A DNA stretch of 64,000 bases from positions 3,336,501 through 3,400,500 of the forward strand of contig CP126199.1 of NCBI GenBank assembly GCA_030272155.1, read 5' to 3'. Both the position numbers and the translations under genes were made by a program. Under the pieces are notes generated by a model that saw only the letters and a program-made list of their open reading frames with translations, was not told where the DNA came from and did no database searches. This DNA comes from Tetradesmus obliquus. Taxonomy: Eukaryota > Chlorophyta > Chlorophyceae > Sphaeropleales > Scenedesmaceae. Of this stretch, positions 34,433-47,100 are shown piece after piece; the stretch's first letter is position 1, and every line of letters begins with the position of its first letter.

Positions 34433-35808
34433 GCAGGCACGGCTGAGCCGCGGTGGGGGCTGGACTAGCTGCTGTGTGTCCCGTCAGCCTCTGCGAGCGC
34501 CTGCCGACAGCCTGCTAGCAGCCTGAATTGTAAAATGTCACTGTTCTTAGCTTATGATATGCTATGCAGCTGATACCCGGCCTGCAAGAACGATCCTTTG
34601 CAACCGACAAAACTTGCAAATGTCGCGTGGGTGCAGTGATGCTAAGAAACTGCTGATTCTGGTCTACGGACACAGATGCAGACATATAGTGTCACAGTGG
34701 ACAGGCGCGATGATGCTAAGCTCTTTGACAGGTGGCTGGTGACGCATCAAAACCCCATCCGTGTTTTTCTGAAGAGCCACACACAATCTTCAGGTGCTTT
34801 CTTCATCAAATTCAACTACAACTAACATTTGGTCGAGATGAAGTAAAATAGCAAGTAATGCTTATGCACAGCCACTATCGCCGTGATTGCTAATGGATCT
34901 AATCCATCGGCTGGAGGCACAACTTTCTGTGTGGATCATCGCAGTTAAAATAACTCAATGCACGGCTTCACAGCCTGAAATTATCAAGCTGTGCAGCATG
35001 ACGATCAATCCCAGTCATGCAACAACAGGCAGCGCTCCAAACGCCCAGGCGCATTCACGATCAAACAGAACCACAAGATTAGGGGAAAACTACACGGATG
35101 AAATCAGCTAAAAAAACAGGACGGCACCAATCCTTAGTCGCAAGGGATTGCAGCTCCGTTGACCGCGTCAAATTTGAAAGTCTGCCAGTTACTTGGGGCG
35201 TTGCATGCCATGAAGGCACAGCTACTCGGGCCAACGGCACCAACAGCCATAAGTAATTAAAGAAGGGCGTTGTGTCACACCGTCATCAGTATGCTGCCCC
35301 ACAGCACACTGCAAACAGCAGTGGATAATCAAGTCAAACGAGCACTGCAGGGAATCCAACGCTGGTGCCACCAGTAGAGCTGACAGCGCGAGCGTGCATC
35401 CGTGTTAATGAGCGGTGGCATGCCATGCACAAGCAACCTGGCCAACTTGGCACTGGCAGTGCCTTGATGAAGCAACCCATGTTAACGAGTACGTGATTGC
35501 TGCATCTGACGTGGTGACATTGCGCACCGCTGCTTGTGTTGCCCTTGCCAGCCGAACCAAGTCACAGTAGATTCGTAACAGCAGTTGTCAGCGTGTACAC
35601 CCGATGTCTGACACCAAGCATCAGTCACAGAAAATGATCGACCAACCGGCACCGCACACATTGGCTGGCAGCGGAAGTGCAGACACATTTATGCCGGTTG
35701 CGTCTGCAAGCGCAGCTGCTTGAGCTGCAGCCAGGCAAACAATGCTTGCACCCAACACCAACCCAAACAGACAACACAAATATACAACACAAAGGGGTGG
35801 CGCTGCGC

Positions 35809-35813
35809 TTACA
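35809..35813 (-). promoter_or_regulatory. Putative TGTAA polyadenylation signal for the deacetylase gene
   Basis: TGTAA on the minus strand, 114 nt after the stop codon at 35927-35929. Confidence 0.4.
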
Positions 35814-35853
35814 AAGCACTAAAAAACACAGGACACAAATGCCAGCTGGCAAG

Positions 35854-35924
35854 CAGCACAACTGCTGCTTGCCAGCACAACTGCTGCTTGCCAGCACAAC
35901 TGCTGCTTGCCAGCACAACTGCTA
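35854..35924. repeat. 19-bp minisatellite just after the deacetylase stop codon
   Basis: Three perfect units of CAGCACAACTGCTGCTTGC and one partial unit follow directly, ending next to the stop codon of the deacetylase gene. It would be in the proximal 3' UTR. Confidence 0.92.
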
Positions 35925-35926
35925 TC

Positions 35927-38648
35927 CTACGAGTCCGTGTCCATGGCAGCTGCGCCTGCATCAGGCGCTGCTGCTGCAGCTGCTGCTACAGCAGGCGGTG
36001 CAGCGTCAGCAGCAGGGGCAGCGTCTGCTGCTCCTGGCTGGCCAGCAGCTGCTGCGTCTGCAGGAGGCGCTGCTGCTTCCAGCTCAGCTGCCGCTGCCTG
36101 TGGTGGGGGCGTGGCTGCAGGCGGCGGTGGTGGCGTGGCAGCCTTGGCCGGCTCTGCCGCAGCCTCTCCAGCTGCAGGTGCTGCTGCTGCTGCTGCCGGC
36201 GCCGCGGCAGCTGCCGCTGCAGCTGCAGGTGGGACATCAGCAGGCGGAGGCGACATGTTTTCCAGCTTCTCATCTGCCTCCAGCTCAAACTCGCCCTCGC
36301 CGCCAGCAGCTGCTGCTGCGCCTGCCGTCTCTGCCTTGACTGCTGCAGGCGCTGCTCCGTTGGCAGCTGCGGGCGCTGCTGCGCCAGGCAGGGAGGCTGC
36401 CACCTGGCCGCCGACCTCCTGCTTCACAACAGGCATGCCGCCTTGCCGCCGCTCGTGTGTTGCGTTTGCGTCATCCACTGCGCCAAGGCCATCACCATAG
36501 TGCCGCCTGTCCTCGTGTGCTTGGCCGCCGCCGCGTGCTTCCATGTCCTCCTCTGGTAGATCAGGGATCTGGCGAAGCACAGTGACGGAGCAAAGACATA
36601 GGCAGGTCGCAGCGCATGAGCATTGGCAGGAGCGGCGTGTACAGTATATGTTGCGCTGACGCCACAGCAACTTCTGCCACTCGTGATGCACAATTGTTCC
36701 TGTTATTAAATCTGGTTTTCAGCACGATAATGAGCCACAGCTGCTGCAGCGAGCTCTGTTGGTGCATGCACGGCTGTGCCTGCCGAAGCCGACACCTCCA
36801 GCACTGCAGAAAGTTGCCCGTGTTTCAGCACCCACCTTTGTAGTTGCTGGCATGACTGTCATCGGTACGCTGGGCACTGGCGGCAGGTGTTGCAGGTACT
36901 CCAGCACCTTGTTCTTGATCTTCTCCAGCTCGCTGCGTGGGTTGCTGTTCTCCATGTTGCTGACCTGCGGTAGCAATGAAGAAAACAAAGTGCAGCAACA
37001 CCCACAACGACTCAGCACAATGAAGCTGAGCACACGTGTCTCTGCAAACATCAGCAGGCATAGGCACCTATCTGCACCAGTACAGCGCACTTGAACTGCT
37101 GCTGCTGCTGCTGCTGTTGCTGCTGCTGTTGCTGTGGTGCACCTGGATCTCAGCAGGCATAGGCGCCTATCTGCAACAGCACAGCGTACTTGAACTGCTG
37201 CTGCTGCTGCTGCTGCTGCTGCGCACCTCAATGCGCAGCCGCTGGTTGTCCATGTAGTAGTTGAAGGAGTTGAGCACGCTGTCGGGCAGGTTGTCCGGCA
37301 GGTCGTGGCCCATGAGCCGGCCCGTCTCGTAGGCCCAGCAGCGCGCCACGTTGCGCAGCGTGTAGCCGCCGCCACCCACCACCAGCAGCGGCACCTTGTA
37401 CCTGCAGTGTACGTATCCAGAGGGTGGGGTGGGGTGAGGTGGGGCGTACAGAGTTGAATGTTGATAGCTTATGTGACAGCGCCGGTGAAACATCTACAGT
37501 GCTGAGCGGCAGGCCAGCAGTATGCTTTTGCTGCTTTCCAGTGCATAGAATCAAACAAACAAACACTGGCAGCTGTGCCTGCAACACTGCTACTGCTGAC
37601 CTGCTGCTGCTGCTGTTGCTGCTGCTGCTTGTCAGACCATTGCTGCGCATTGCTTGATGTGCGCATTGCGCCTCCACCTCCCCTGAGCTACGCACATACT
37701 CACTGATAGCTGCGAATGCAAGCCAGCAACTGCGTGGTCACATCCATGCTGCTGCTTGTTGCTGCTTGCTGGCTGCTGCCATCTGCTGGCCCCTTGCTCA
37801 CTTTGCCAGGAACTCCACGCAGTTGCTGTGGCCCTGCAGGCTGAGGTTGAAGCAGCCCAGCTTGTCGCCACTGAGCGAGTCTGCGCCGCTGCACACCACA
37901 ATCGCCTCAGGCTGGTACATCTCCATCACCTGCACGCACACAGGACACACACGCACACACGCATCAGGAGGTGAAGAAGCCGTCGAGACAAACCAGCCAA
38001 AGCACCTGAACTTGCAGGCAGCACAACCATAGCTGGCGGCACAGCTGGCATGCAGCGCAATAAGCGCCAGCAGCACCTCTGACACAGCTGTGTACATGCA
38101 CGGGTGCAGCGACACCCCACCCCCCATGCAGCGGTCAGCCGTTACCCCAAGTGCAGCCCGCATCACCTACACTGTACCCTACCTTGGTCATGATGGGCTC
38201 GTACACATATCTGTAGCTCTCATCGTCCATGCCGTCCTTGAGCGGCACGTTCACGCAGTAGCCCTTGCCCAGGCCGTGCCCCACATCCTCAATGGCACCC
38301 GTGCCAGGGAAGTAGTCGCCGTAGCGGTGGAACGACACCTGCGGCACAGCCAACGCCGATTCGAGGTGACGGCAATGACGTGTGTCATCAGCGCGCATGT
38401 GTCAGCAGCTATAGGTGTTGCAAGATAACTTTTTGTGCGGCGAAGCAATGACACAGGCGACCTGTGAACGTGCAATAGGAAGGCTGACAGCAACACTGCC
38501 AGCCTGGCACGGCTGTGCGACAGCCTGCTGCTGCCACTGCTCCCAGGTGTCCCGCTGCTGCCGCATGTTGCACGTCTGCTGCTGCTGCTGCTGCTGCGGC
38601 TGCTGTTGCTGCTGCTGCTGGGGCCGCTGCCATTTGCGCTGCCATTTG

Positions 38649-38680
<32 letters not shown>

Positions 38681-40156
38681 ACCGTCACGACCCTGTTGGT
38701 GAGGTGAAAGGCCTCCTCCATGTCGTCACCGTCATTCACACTGCCAATGCTGCTGCTGCTGATGGTGGTGGTGGTGGTGCTGCTGCTGCTGCTAAGCAAC
38801 CTTCAGCCCTCGCCGTCATGACCCTGTTGGTGAGGTGGAAGGCCTCCTCCACGCCGTCATCATCACTGACCCTGCCGCCGCTGCTGCTGCTGCTGCTGCT
38901 GTTTCTGCTGTGCTAAGCAACCCTCAGCCCTCACCGTCATGACCCTGTTGGTGAGGTAGAAGGCCTCCTCCACGCCGTCTCCGTGGTGGATGTCAATGTC
39001 CACGTACAGCACGCGCCTGTAGGTCTTGAGCAGCTCCAGGATGGACAGCACGATGTCGTTGATGTAGCAGAAGCCGCTGGCCTCAGCCTTCTTCGCGTGG
39101 TGCATGCCGCCTGCACACCAGCACATGTATATGCAAGTGCATGCATTGCTGTGGTGTGAGGTCCACGCGAATGTATGTGCTGCACAGCTGCATGTGGAGT
39201 TGACAGGCTGCTGCACAGGCCTCAGTGCTGCTGCAGCTGCAAATTGATCACATGCCAGCAGGTATAATGTTGCAGCAGATATGCTGAACCCTGAATGGAG
39301 CATTCCAGCAACTGCGACGCAAGTGCCATCTGTGCATGCATAATGACAACATCACAAAGCTGCGATACAGCACGCTGGCAGCTACTTCATTAGCTCTGGC
39401 ATTAGAGTGACACCTGCTGCGCTGCTGACGAGTAGCTCTGGCTGCTGGCCGGCCTCAGTGAGGTTTGCTTACCTGACCAGTTGAAGGCAATGTCTGCCTT
39501 GCCCTCCGCCAGATACGCTGCGCCATCCACAGACCCGCCACTCAGCAGCTGCAGCAGCACGGGCAGCAGAACACCCATGCAGTGTCAGCAGGGTGCAGCT
39601 CCTAGCGTGTGCAGGCCCTAATGACGAGGCTGACAGCTGATACAGAGGGATCAGGGGTGCCACGTACCGCGAAGTACTCGTACATGCCATCAAAAACGGG
39701 GCAGTCAGACTCCCCTGGGGAGCCCATGTTGAAGCGCTTCAGCTGGTTCATGTACTCCTGCGTGGTCTCTGGCGTGACCTGCTTCATAAAGTTGATGTAA
39801 TCTGCAAACATGCAGAGCAGATCGTCAGTGCGCTGCATGCTGCTGCTTGCCCACCAGCAGGCGCCTAGCACAGGATGGTCCGAGGTGAGCTGGGGCAAGC
39901 AAACGCCAGAACAGCCAGTCTCAGCTGTAACATTAGATGTTCGATAAGTCTCACCATCAGCGTGAAACTCCGTGAGCTCCTCAAAGGTGCGGGCTCGGGG
40001 CCTGTGCACTATCATCTCCTTCTCCAGGTTGTAGCCCGTGACTATGTTGTGCACCAGCTTGCTGCGGTGTGGTCTCCATGGATGGTTTACTGTGTAGCAA
40101 TAGTTTCCGCTCTCCTCGTCGTAGTAATAAGCAACTACTGGCTTCTGCCTCTCCAT
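35927..40156 (-). CDS. HDAC1: Class I histone deacetylase (RPD3/HDAC1 type)
   Basis: Nine minus-strand exons join in phase: 40156-39955, 39801-39668, 39548-39473, 39110-38935, 38338-38183, 37929-37802, 37401-37227, 36964-36836 and 36568-35927, giving 605 residues. All catalytic residues are present near HDAC1 numbering: H141-H142 (GGMHHAKK), zinc ligands D177 and H179 (DIDIHHGDG) and D265 (SGADSL), and Y304 (GGGGYT). The enzyme removes acetyl groups from histone lysines with a catalytic zinc and normally works in Sin3/NuRD-like corepressor complexes in the nucleus. The C-terminal exon adds about 210 residues, first charged, then almost pure Ala/Pro, ending MDTDS. Intron 4 contains two extra diverged copies of the exon 4 end, and intron 7 a 99-bp tandem duplication. 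The gene is divergent from the kinesin gene. Confidence 0.95.
37051..37203. repeat. Tandem duplication, 99-bp offset, in deacetylase intron 7
   Basis: The stretch 37051-37104 recurs at 37150-37203 with a few mismatches (TCAGCAGGCATAGG start). CTG-rich microsatellites fill the gap and follow the second copy up to the exon 7 donor. Confidence 0.9.
38679..38980 (-). repeat. Three tandem copies of the deacetylase exon 4 end
   Basis: The real exon 4 end and donor (38912-38980) is repeated at 38791-38859 (offset 121 bp, including 20 bases of adjacent intron) and again, more diverged, at about 38679-38727. All three encode versions of EEAF(Y/H)LTNRV(M/V)T. The middle copy has a GCGAGG donor and the far copy a GTGAGC donor. 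CTG/CAG microsatellites separate them. Confidence 0.93.
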
Positions 40157-41121
40157 AGCTGTTGCCCAGTGATTGTTCAGCTACGCACACGTGTGTGTAC
40201 AGTAATTCTACTCCGTGCAGCCGTGCGATCTGGCCATGCACACACCTGGGCGCCAGTTATTGTTGAGCAGTGACCCGTAACAGAACCCTGCGGACTGTGT
40301 TTTGCCGTTTGATTTCTGGCCTTCACTTGGCCGGAGGCCTCAACATCCGCTTCAAAAGTTCACTGAATATATCAAACACTATGTTTACTTGCATCACACG
40401 ACTCCTGGTGAGCTGCTGTAATACACGCAGACTGGTCCACTGGATGGCATCATAACAGCAGTGCTGGCTCAGTGAGCCAAAATCAAATATTACCACTGCC
40501 AGTGCTCAAGGTAGACATACGTGCCAGGAAACCAATAACATGCCTAGAATTTGGTGATTATTCAGCCATTGTTTTCTGTTCGTTCGCGTGATGGCATCAG
40601 CAGGTGCAAGCGACGGTGTGGCACTAGTGCCACCAGCACACACCCATTGTGATTATACGTAGGAGCCTGCTAACATTGTATACTCTTTTCATCACTCCTG
40701 CAATCTCTGGAGCTCACACGTTTGGCTGGCGGCCTGGCCACTTTCAGCCTCTCACCCTGGCCAGGGCCTGATGAGTGCCTGGCTTCTCAGCCTGTCCTCG
40801 ATCTGCAATAATGAGATATAGAATTCGCTGCGCTTTTACTGTAATAGCTCCGTTTTATTAAACTGCAAACCACGGTTCAAGTGCTTGCAATCATCGAGCT
40901 TGCGGTTGACTTGCTTTGACAGCTCACGCATTCGGGGTGCTGCGGGCCGCTGCTTCTGTTTTGCTAATTGGTGTCACATTTTATTTTGATTTTGTGCTGT
41001 TCTGCTAGCATGATATGAGCTGAAACGAAACACGAAAACGGCAGGCATGCACTGCGAGCAGAGCTCGATGCTGGCAGCAAGAAGCATTTACTGTTTATGC
41101 TTATAGAGGCTGTCCGCAGCG
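40157..41121. promoter_or_regulatory. Shared divergent promoter region of deacetylase and kinesin genes
   Basis: About 965 bp separate two start codons pointing away from each other. The region is richer in A and T than its surroundings, but no defined promoter element could be assigned. No coding exon was recognised. Confidence 0.5.
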
Positions 41122-44100
41122 ATGCATGTGTCTAACCTAGACCTGAAGGAGCTGCAGTACCGAATGCAGCAGGAGGACGAGGAGGGCTATGAGGAGCGGC
41201 ATGTGCAACCTCACGATGAGGAGAGCCATTGGACGCCACCAGCAGAAGGAGATGACAACTTCAAGGTGCCTGGACCGGAGCAGGCAACGCTTGCACTCTT
41301 TAGCACAGACAGCAGTGCAGCAGCACCAACCACTAGTGGCCAGTACATGCGCAGTGCAAGCATAAGGATCAGCAAACAGCAACTTAAACAATGAGAAGGG
41401 TCTTGTGGTGCTTTAAGGCTGCAACAGTGCAGCCGATAGGCATCCAATACCATAGTGCAGCAACACAAGCACAGGACGTACCTGGTGCAGGAGGTGATTT
41501 GCAGCAACACTCAGATGTACCAGTAGCCATGGCTACAACAGCAGCTGTCATTTGACAGCTTGTGCAACACCGTTTATGCTTCTTGGTGCATCTGATTGCA
41601 TTTAGTTGTGCAAGGAAGCAACAGCATCCTGACCAGAACGTCACCTCACTCCTCTTCACGGCATCCACCCAACAGACTGAGGCCTCATACAGCACCGCAA
41701 GGCTCGGCAGCATCAATGGTGTTAAGTATGCGCATGCAGGTGGTCATCCGCGTGCGGCCGCCGCTGCCGCGTGAGCTGCAAGGCTATCGGGAGTACCAGT
41801 GCACTTCCATGGTGGATGCGAAGTCAGGCCAGATCATCACCATCAGCGAAAACCTGCCAGCAGTGCTGAGCGGCGCAGCTTCTGCAGATGGGCTGCTGTA
41901 TGCCACATACAGGTGCACAGGCTGTCTTGTGTTGATGCTGTACAATAAATGTGCTTGCTCGCCTGCTTCAACTCCAAGGCGCTGACAAGCAACGCATGCA
42001 AACAGAGTGACACAATGCATCAACCGCATCCGCTCATCCGGCTTGTAGTGCAATGTACAATGTTGATGTTGCCTCCTGGCTGATGCTTGTTTCGTGCTGA
42101 CCTTCGCTTCAGTATACTTTTGTTCAACCAGTAGTTGTGCTGCACAACGTCCAGAAGCGGCCTGTCACAAGCGCTGCAGATGCCAACTTGCTGCTGCCAA
42201 CGATGCTGTATCACCGCGTTTTGTGTGCTGGTGCTGTGTGGTGCTGCAGGTTCACGTTTGACCACGTGTATGACCAGGACAGCAGTCAGCAGGAAGTGTA
42301 CAACCAGTCAGCACGGCCTTTGGTGCTGTCAACGCTGCAGGTGCTGGGCTGAGTAACACCATGACAGCAGTCGCAGCTGCTGCAGCAGCCAGCGGCAGCA
42401 TCTCTGAAACAGCTACAACAAACAGCAGTTTGCAATGGCTGTCTGGAGCGCCCAACTTAGGTTCCTGCAGCATAGTGAGCCGTGTGTGCATCCTTCTTGC
42501 AGCAGTGGTCCAATAAGCAGCAGGTCTCCTGTCCGCATTAATGCATCGCATGCAGCACCATCAACACTGCGCTGCTACTGTGGCTATTGTCCTTTGCAGG
42601 GCTACAATGCTGCTATCATTGCGTATGGTCAGACAGGCACGGGCAAGACATACACCATGGAGGGGGAGCTGGAGGGGCCGCTGCGCGGCATCATCCCACG
42701 CAGGTGCGGCCCCCAGCAGCAGCAGCGGCAGCAGCAGCGGCAGCGGCAGCAGCAGCGGCGGCAGCACCAGCAAGACTGCTAGTTGATGCTTCAGCAATGG
42801 CCGTACCCGCGGTAGCCGTGAAGAGCACAAGCAGCAGACAGCTGCAGAGCAGGCATAGCAGTATGCTTGATGTGCTGCATAGCCTCGTGTCAGGTTGACC
42901 TGCAAGATGCATGGTACCTTGTTATTCGCTTATGTCTCGTAGTCCTATGAGCTGAGACGCTGGCCTCCTGCTGCTGCTGCTGCAGTGTGGAGGACATCTT
43001 CGCTGCAATTGAAAATGATCCAGAGCCTAGCGCCACCAAGTATCTCGTGCGCGCGTCGTACCTGCAGATATACAATGAGGTGCGCACGCAATTGCCAGTC
43101 AGTCAGGGTACCAGCAGCGACTACTGCCGCCTCCTACGCGCAGCTTTGGCACAGGCGTTGCAGTTGTCAGTGCAGGACCGCCTGGGCTGCTGAGAGCAAC
43201 GACAAGCAGCTGCGCAGCAAGCGAGGCTGTTGCTTTACGGCAGACCTCGCACCGCTGAGCAATGTCTCACCGTCAGCGCTGTCTGCCAGCATCTCTGGAT
43301 GCAATCAGTGCATCGTGCAGTACACCAGCGATTGGCTGTTTCAATCTGTTTTGCTAGCCCACTCCAACAACATGCACTCCTCCTTCGATGGCTGAAACAG
43401 CCTCAGCCACAGCCTACGTTCGTCATTATTCTCACTTGATATTATGAGTTGCGCAGGTGATCAGTGACCTGCTAAAGCCTGAAAAGGTCAACCTCATGAT
43501 CCGCGAGGACCGGCGGCGCGGCGTGTTTGTGGACGGCCTCAGCGAGTGGGTGGTGCGCTCGCCTGCAGAGGTGTACGGGCTCATGATGCGCGGCGCGCAG
43601 CAGGTGCGCGGCAGCAGGGCATGCGGCGGCTGGGAGGCGGGCATGTGGGGTACGCGCTGAGCAGCTGAACACGCTGGCGGTAGGATTGCGGCTGCGTTTG
43701 TGTTTGATGAGTTGGTGCTGCAGTGGCAGCAGCGGCAGCCCAGTGCCATGGCAGCTGGCAAGCAGTGGCATTTGCAGGTCTTGATGAGGACGCATACGCA
43801 TGTCAGTTTTCAGGTATCAAAGTTTCTTGGTTATTTCAACGATAGCTCTTGCTGTGGTGGGCCAATGTCACACCCTTGCTATGCAATTTCTGCTGCAGCG
43901 CGCCACCGGCGCCACCAAAATGAACGAGGTCAGTAGCCGCAGTCACGCTGTGTGCATCATCATCGTGGAAAAGTGCACGACCAACCTCAACGGCAACACG
44001 GACAGCGCAGCAGCAGCGGCTGCTGCAGCCATGGGCGTGGACAACATGGGCCTGCTCATGGCCTCGGGAGGCCCCAGCAGCAGGAAGGCTGTGGCAGCAG

Positions 44101-47100
44101 CAGCAGCGCTGACGCAGCAGCTGCAGCATAGCATCAAGGTGAGCGGATTGGCGTTGCCTGGGTTGAGCAGCAGTGCTGACGGCGTAGGTGCTGAAAGGCC
44201 ACCAAAGCTGGCAGTATGCGTGGTGTAGCTTGAAGAGGATGCAGCTGCTGGTTGCTGACTCGGACCAAGTGCTAGTTGTTGTTGAGAATGCGTGACACCT
44301 GCAGCATGCAAAGCGCTGGGTTTCAGCGTCAGCGCTGTCTGCAGCGGCACAGCACCTGGCGCATGACACATTCACCTGCAGCTGACAGCCGCTGCGTTGC
44401 TGCCTTGACGCGTGTGCCTGCCGCAGGTTGGCAAGCTGAACCTGGTTGATCTTGCTGGCAGTGAGCGCGTGCACATCACGGGGGCCACAGGCAAGCGGCT
44501 GGAGGAGAGTAAGAAGATCAATGCCAGCCTCAGCGCCCTCGGCAACGTGATCGCAGCGCTGACAGACAGGAAGGTGAGGCCGCAGGGCAGCGATGCTTGC
44601 CCGATTGAATTGATGGACCTGAACCTGGAGTTTAGTTGCTGACACACGATAGCAATCGTCCAGACGACTGCTTGGCAGGTAGCTACCCCAAGAAGTGCTG
44701 TATGCTGTTGCGTGCGGCATCGCCGTTACCCAGCATTCAGTGCATGCTCACCACATCTGCAGTGCCAGCCGCTGAGCCGATGCGCGCCGCCTGATGCTGC
44801 TTGCAGGAGCGTGCACACATCCCGTACCGTGATAGCAAGCTGACGCGCATCCTAGAAGACAGCCTGGGCGGCAACTGCAAGACCACCATGATGTGCATGA
44901 TCAGCCCAGCCATGGAGGCCTTTGCAGAGAGCCTGTCCACGCTCAAGTTCGCCAACAGGTGCGACGCTTGCGCATGTGCTGGCTGAGGCAGGTGTCTCAA
45001 AGGTGGCGTGTAAAATTGCTGCTGTCAGCCTGGGCAGCTGAAAGCTACTCGCTGGGAATGCGACAGCAGTCGTTGGTGGTGACTCGCCCATGCTGAATGC
45101 TGGTCCGGCTGTGAGTCGTCCGCTGTCCCTCTGTGATGGCGCATTGTAACATCTTGCTGCTGTCATCAGGGTGATACATGGTACGTGCTCTTTTCAGCGT
45201 GCTTGCCGCTGCCATGGCTGTGGTGCTGCAGGGCCAAGAACATCAAGAACCAGGCCGTGGTCAACGAGGACGCCGACCAGCGCACGCTGCTGCGCAAGTA
45301 CGAGCGTGAGCTGCGGCGGCTGCGCGCGGAGCTCACGCGCCGCAACAAGGAGCTGGTGGACAAGCGCCACCTGCTGGAGGTGCGGCCTGGGCTGCCCTGC
45401 CGCCGTCGTCACTTGGATTAAAACCCATTGCCAGTGCTGCTGGCTGTGCTCGGGCGCCCTTGCGTGAACAACACTGGGCTCGCTACTGCGCAACAACAGT
45501 GGTCGCATTTTCAAGCTGTGCCAAGCCGCAGTGATTGAATGCTGTGCGTCTGTGCTGCTGCAGGTGGAGGAGCAGAAGCGCCGCGCAGAAGCGGACAAGC
45601 TGGCGGCGCTGACGGCGCTGGAGACAGCTTCCGCGGAGTTCATGCGCGAGAAGGAGGAGAAGAAGGAGCTGGAGGCCAAGATTGCGGCGATGCAGGTGCG
45701 GGGTTGGCTGTGACGGTGCTGCATGTGTGAACATGTGAGAGCCGCTGTGTATGTGCCTGGTGTCTGGCTGGTTTGTGTGGACGGGGTAGGGATGTTGTGC
45801 AATCCGACACGCATCATGTCATTTGCACGCTGATTACCATCATGTGTGCATATATCAACACCTATTCCATCAATTTCAAGCCAAACACACTGCTGACTGT
45901 GTTGCTGTGTTGCTGTTGTGCTGTTGCTTTGCTGTGAGCGCAGAGCCAGCTGCTGATTGGTGGCAACAAGCTGGAGGACATCCCTGCTTTCAGGACCTTG
46001 CTGGCAAAGGTGCGCGGCAGCAGCAGCAACAAGAGCAGCAGCAGCTGCAGCAAGATGTGCCTGCACAGGATGTCACAGCTACACACAAGGCTGTTTGCTA
46101 GCCAGCAGCACTGCACAGATGTAAGTCAGAACATCGGCAGCTGCTGGTGAGGCACGTTGGCTTATTGTGTGCCGCACTGCATTTTCGAAAACAGGCACTG
46201 CACACTCGTCCGTGCACAGCCACAGATACATATCTGTGCCGTGCACTCTGCTTCTTCATGCGCAAAGCACGACACATGCACATGGCTTGCACATTATTAA
46301 GCATGCTCTTACATGCTGCATGCTGCCTACATCTCTGCATAAATATAGGAGCACCGGCGCATCCGTGGCGAGTACGAGGCGCGGCTGCGCGAGCTGGAGG
46401 CTGAGCGGCAGATGGTGGAGGAGGACCTGGCGCAGGTGGACAAGTGAGTGTGTGTTATATTGGCAGGGTGGAAACTTGCATGGCAGCATGGTAGGAGTTG
46501 AGATCGCATGTCCTCGCATGTTGATGAACGGTGTGTGCATGCAGTGGTGGTGAGGGGTTAGGAGCATGGTGCAGGTAGGTGGCAGCTTGGGCAGCAGGTG
46601 TGGCATGTCTGTCGCACATCACGTTGGCTGGGAGCATTATGGCTTTGGGTGCTACCTACTCTGAAGCACTCTGCTCAGGGTGTTGACGCTGCTGCTGCAT
46701 ATGCTGCTGCACTGCGCTGCGCAGGTACAAGCAGCTGCTGCTGAAGCAGCGCGACATCATGATTGCGCTCACTGCCCGGCTCAACGAGCGGGACGAGCAG
46801 ATCATGACGTTGCAGGTGCGGCCACAGCACTCACGCACGCAATGGCTCAGCTACATTAGTGCAAGAGCAGCTGTTGAGCGCATGGCAGCATGAGTTGCCT
46901 CTGAGAGGCAGCAGCTGCAGAACATGCTGGCAAGGAGCGACTGCCTCAATTTTAGCGCCAGGTAGCACCTCCAACGGCATCCCAGCGTGCTGGTAATGCC
47001 TTGATATTTAAAAAATGATATCGTGCTTGTGGCCACGCTGCTTGTCACCGCCCTCAGGAAGAGCTGGAGGCATATGACAGGCACCAGCGCCTGCTGGAGG

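Larger units (their letters stand above)
34433..35926. other. Intergenic region between Whi3-like gene and histone deacetylase gene (both minus)
   Basis: Contains the promoter of the Whi3-like gene on its left and the 3' UTR of the deacetylase on its right, including a minisatellite and a TGTAA motif. No coding exon was recognised. Confidence 0.5.

Noticed and set aside
35854..35924. Regular short repeats considered as a CRISPR array
   Set aside because: Units are contiguous without spacers and the sequence is eukaryotic; it is a minisatellite.
42704..42985. Poly-Ala/Gln frame after kinesin exon 4
   Set aside because: It follows a good GTGCGG donor, and exon 5 at 42986 continues the motor domain in phase.
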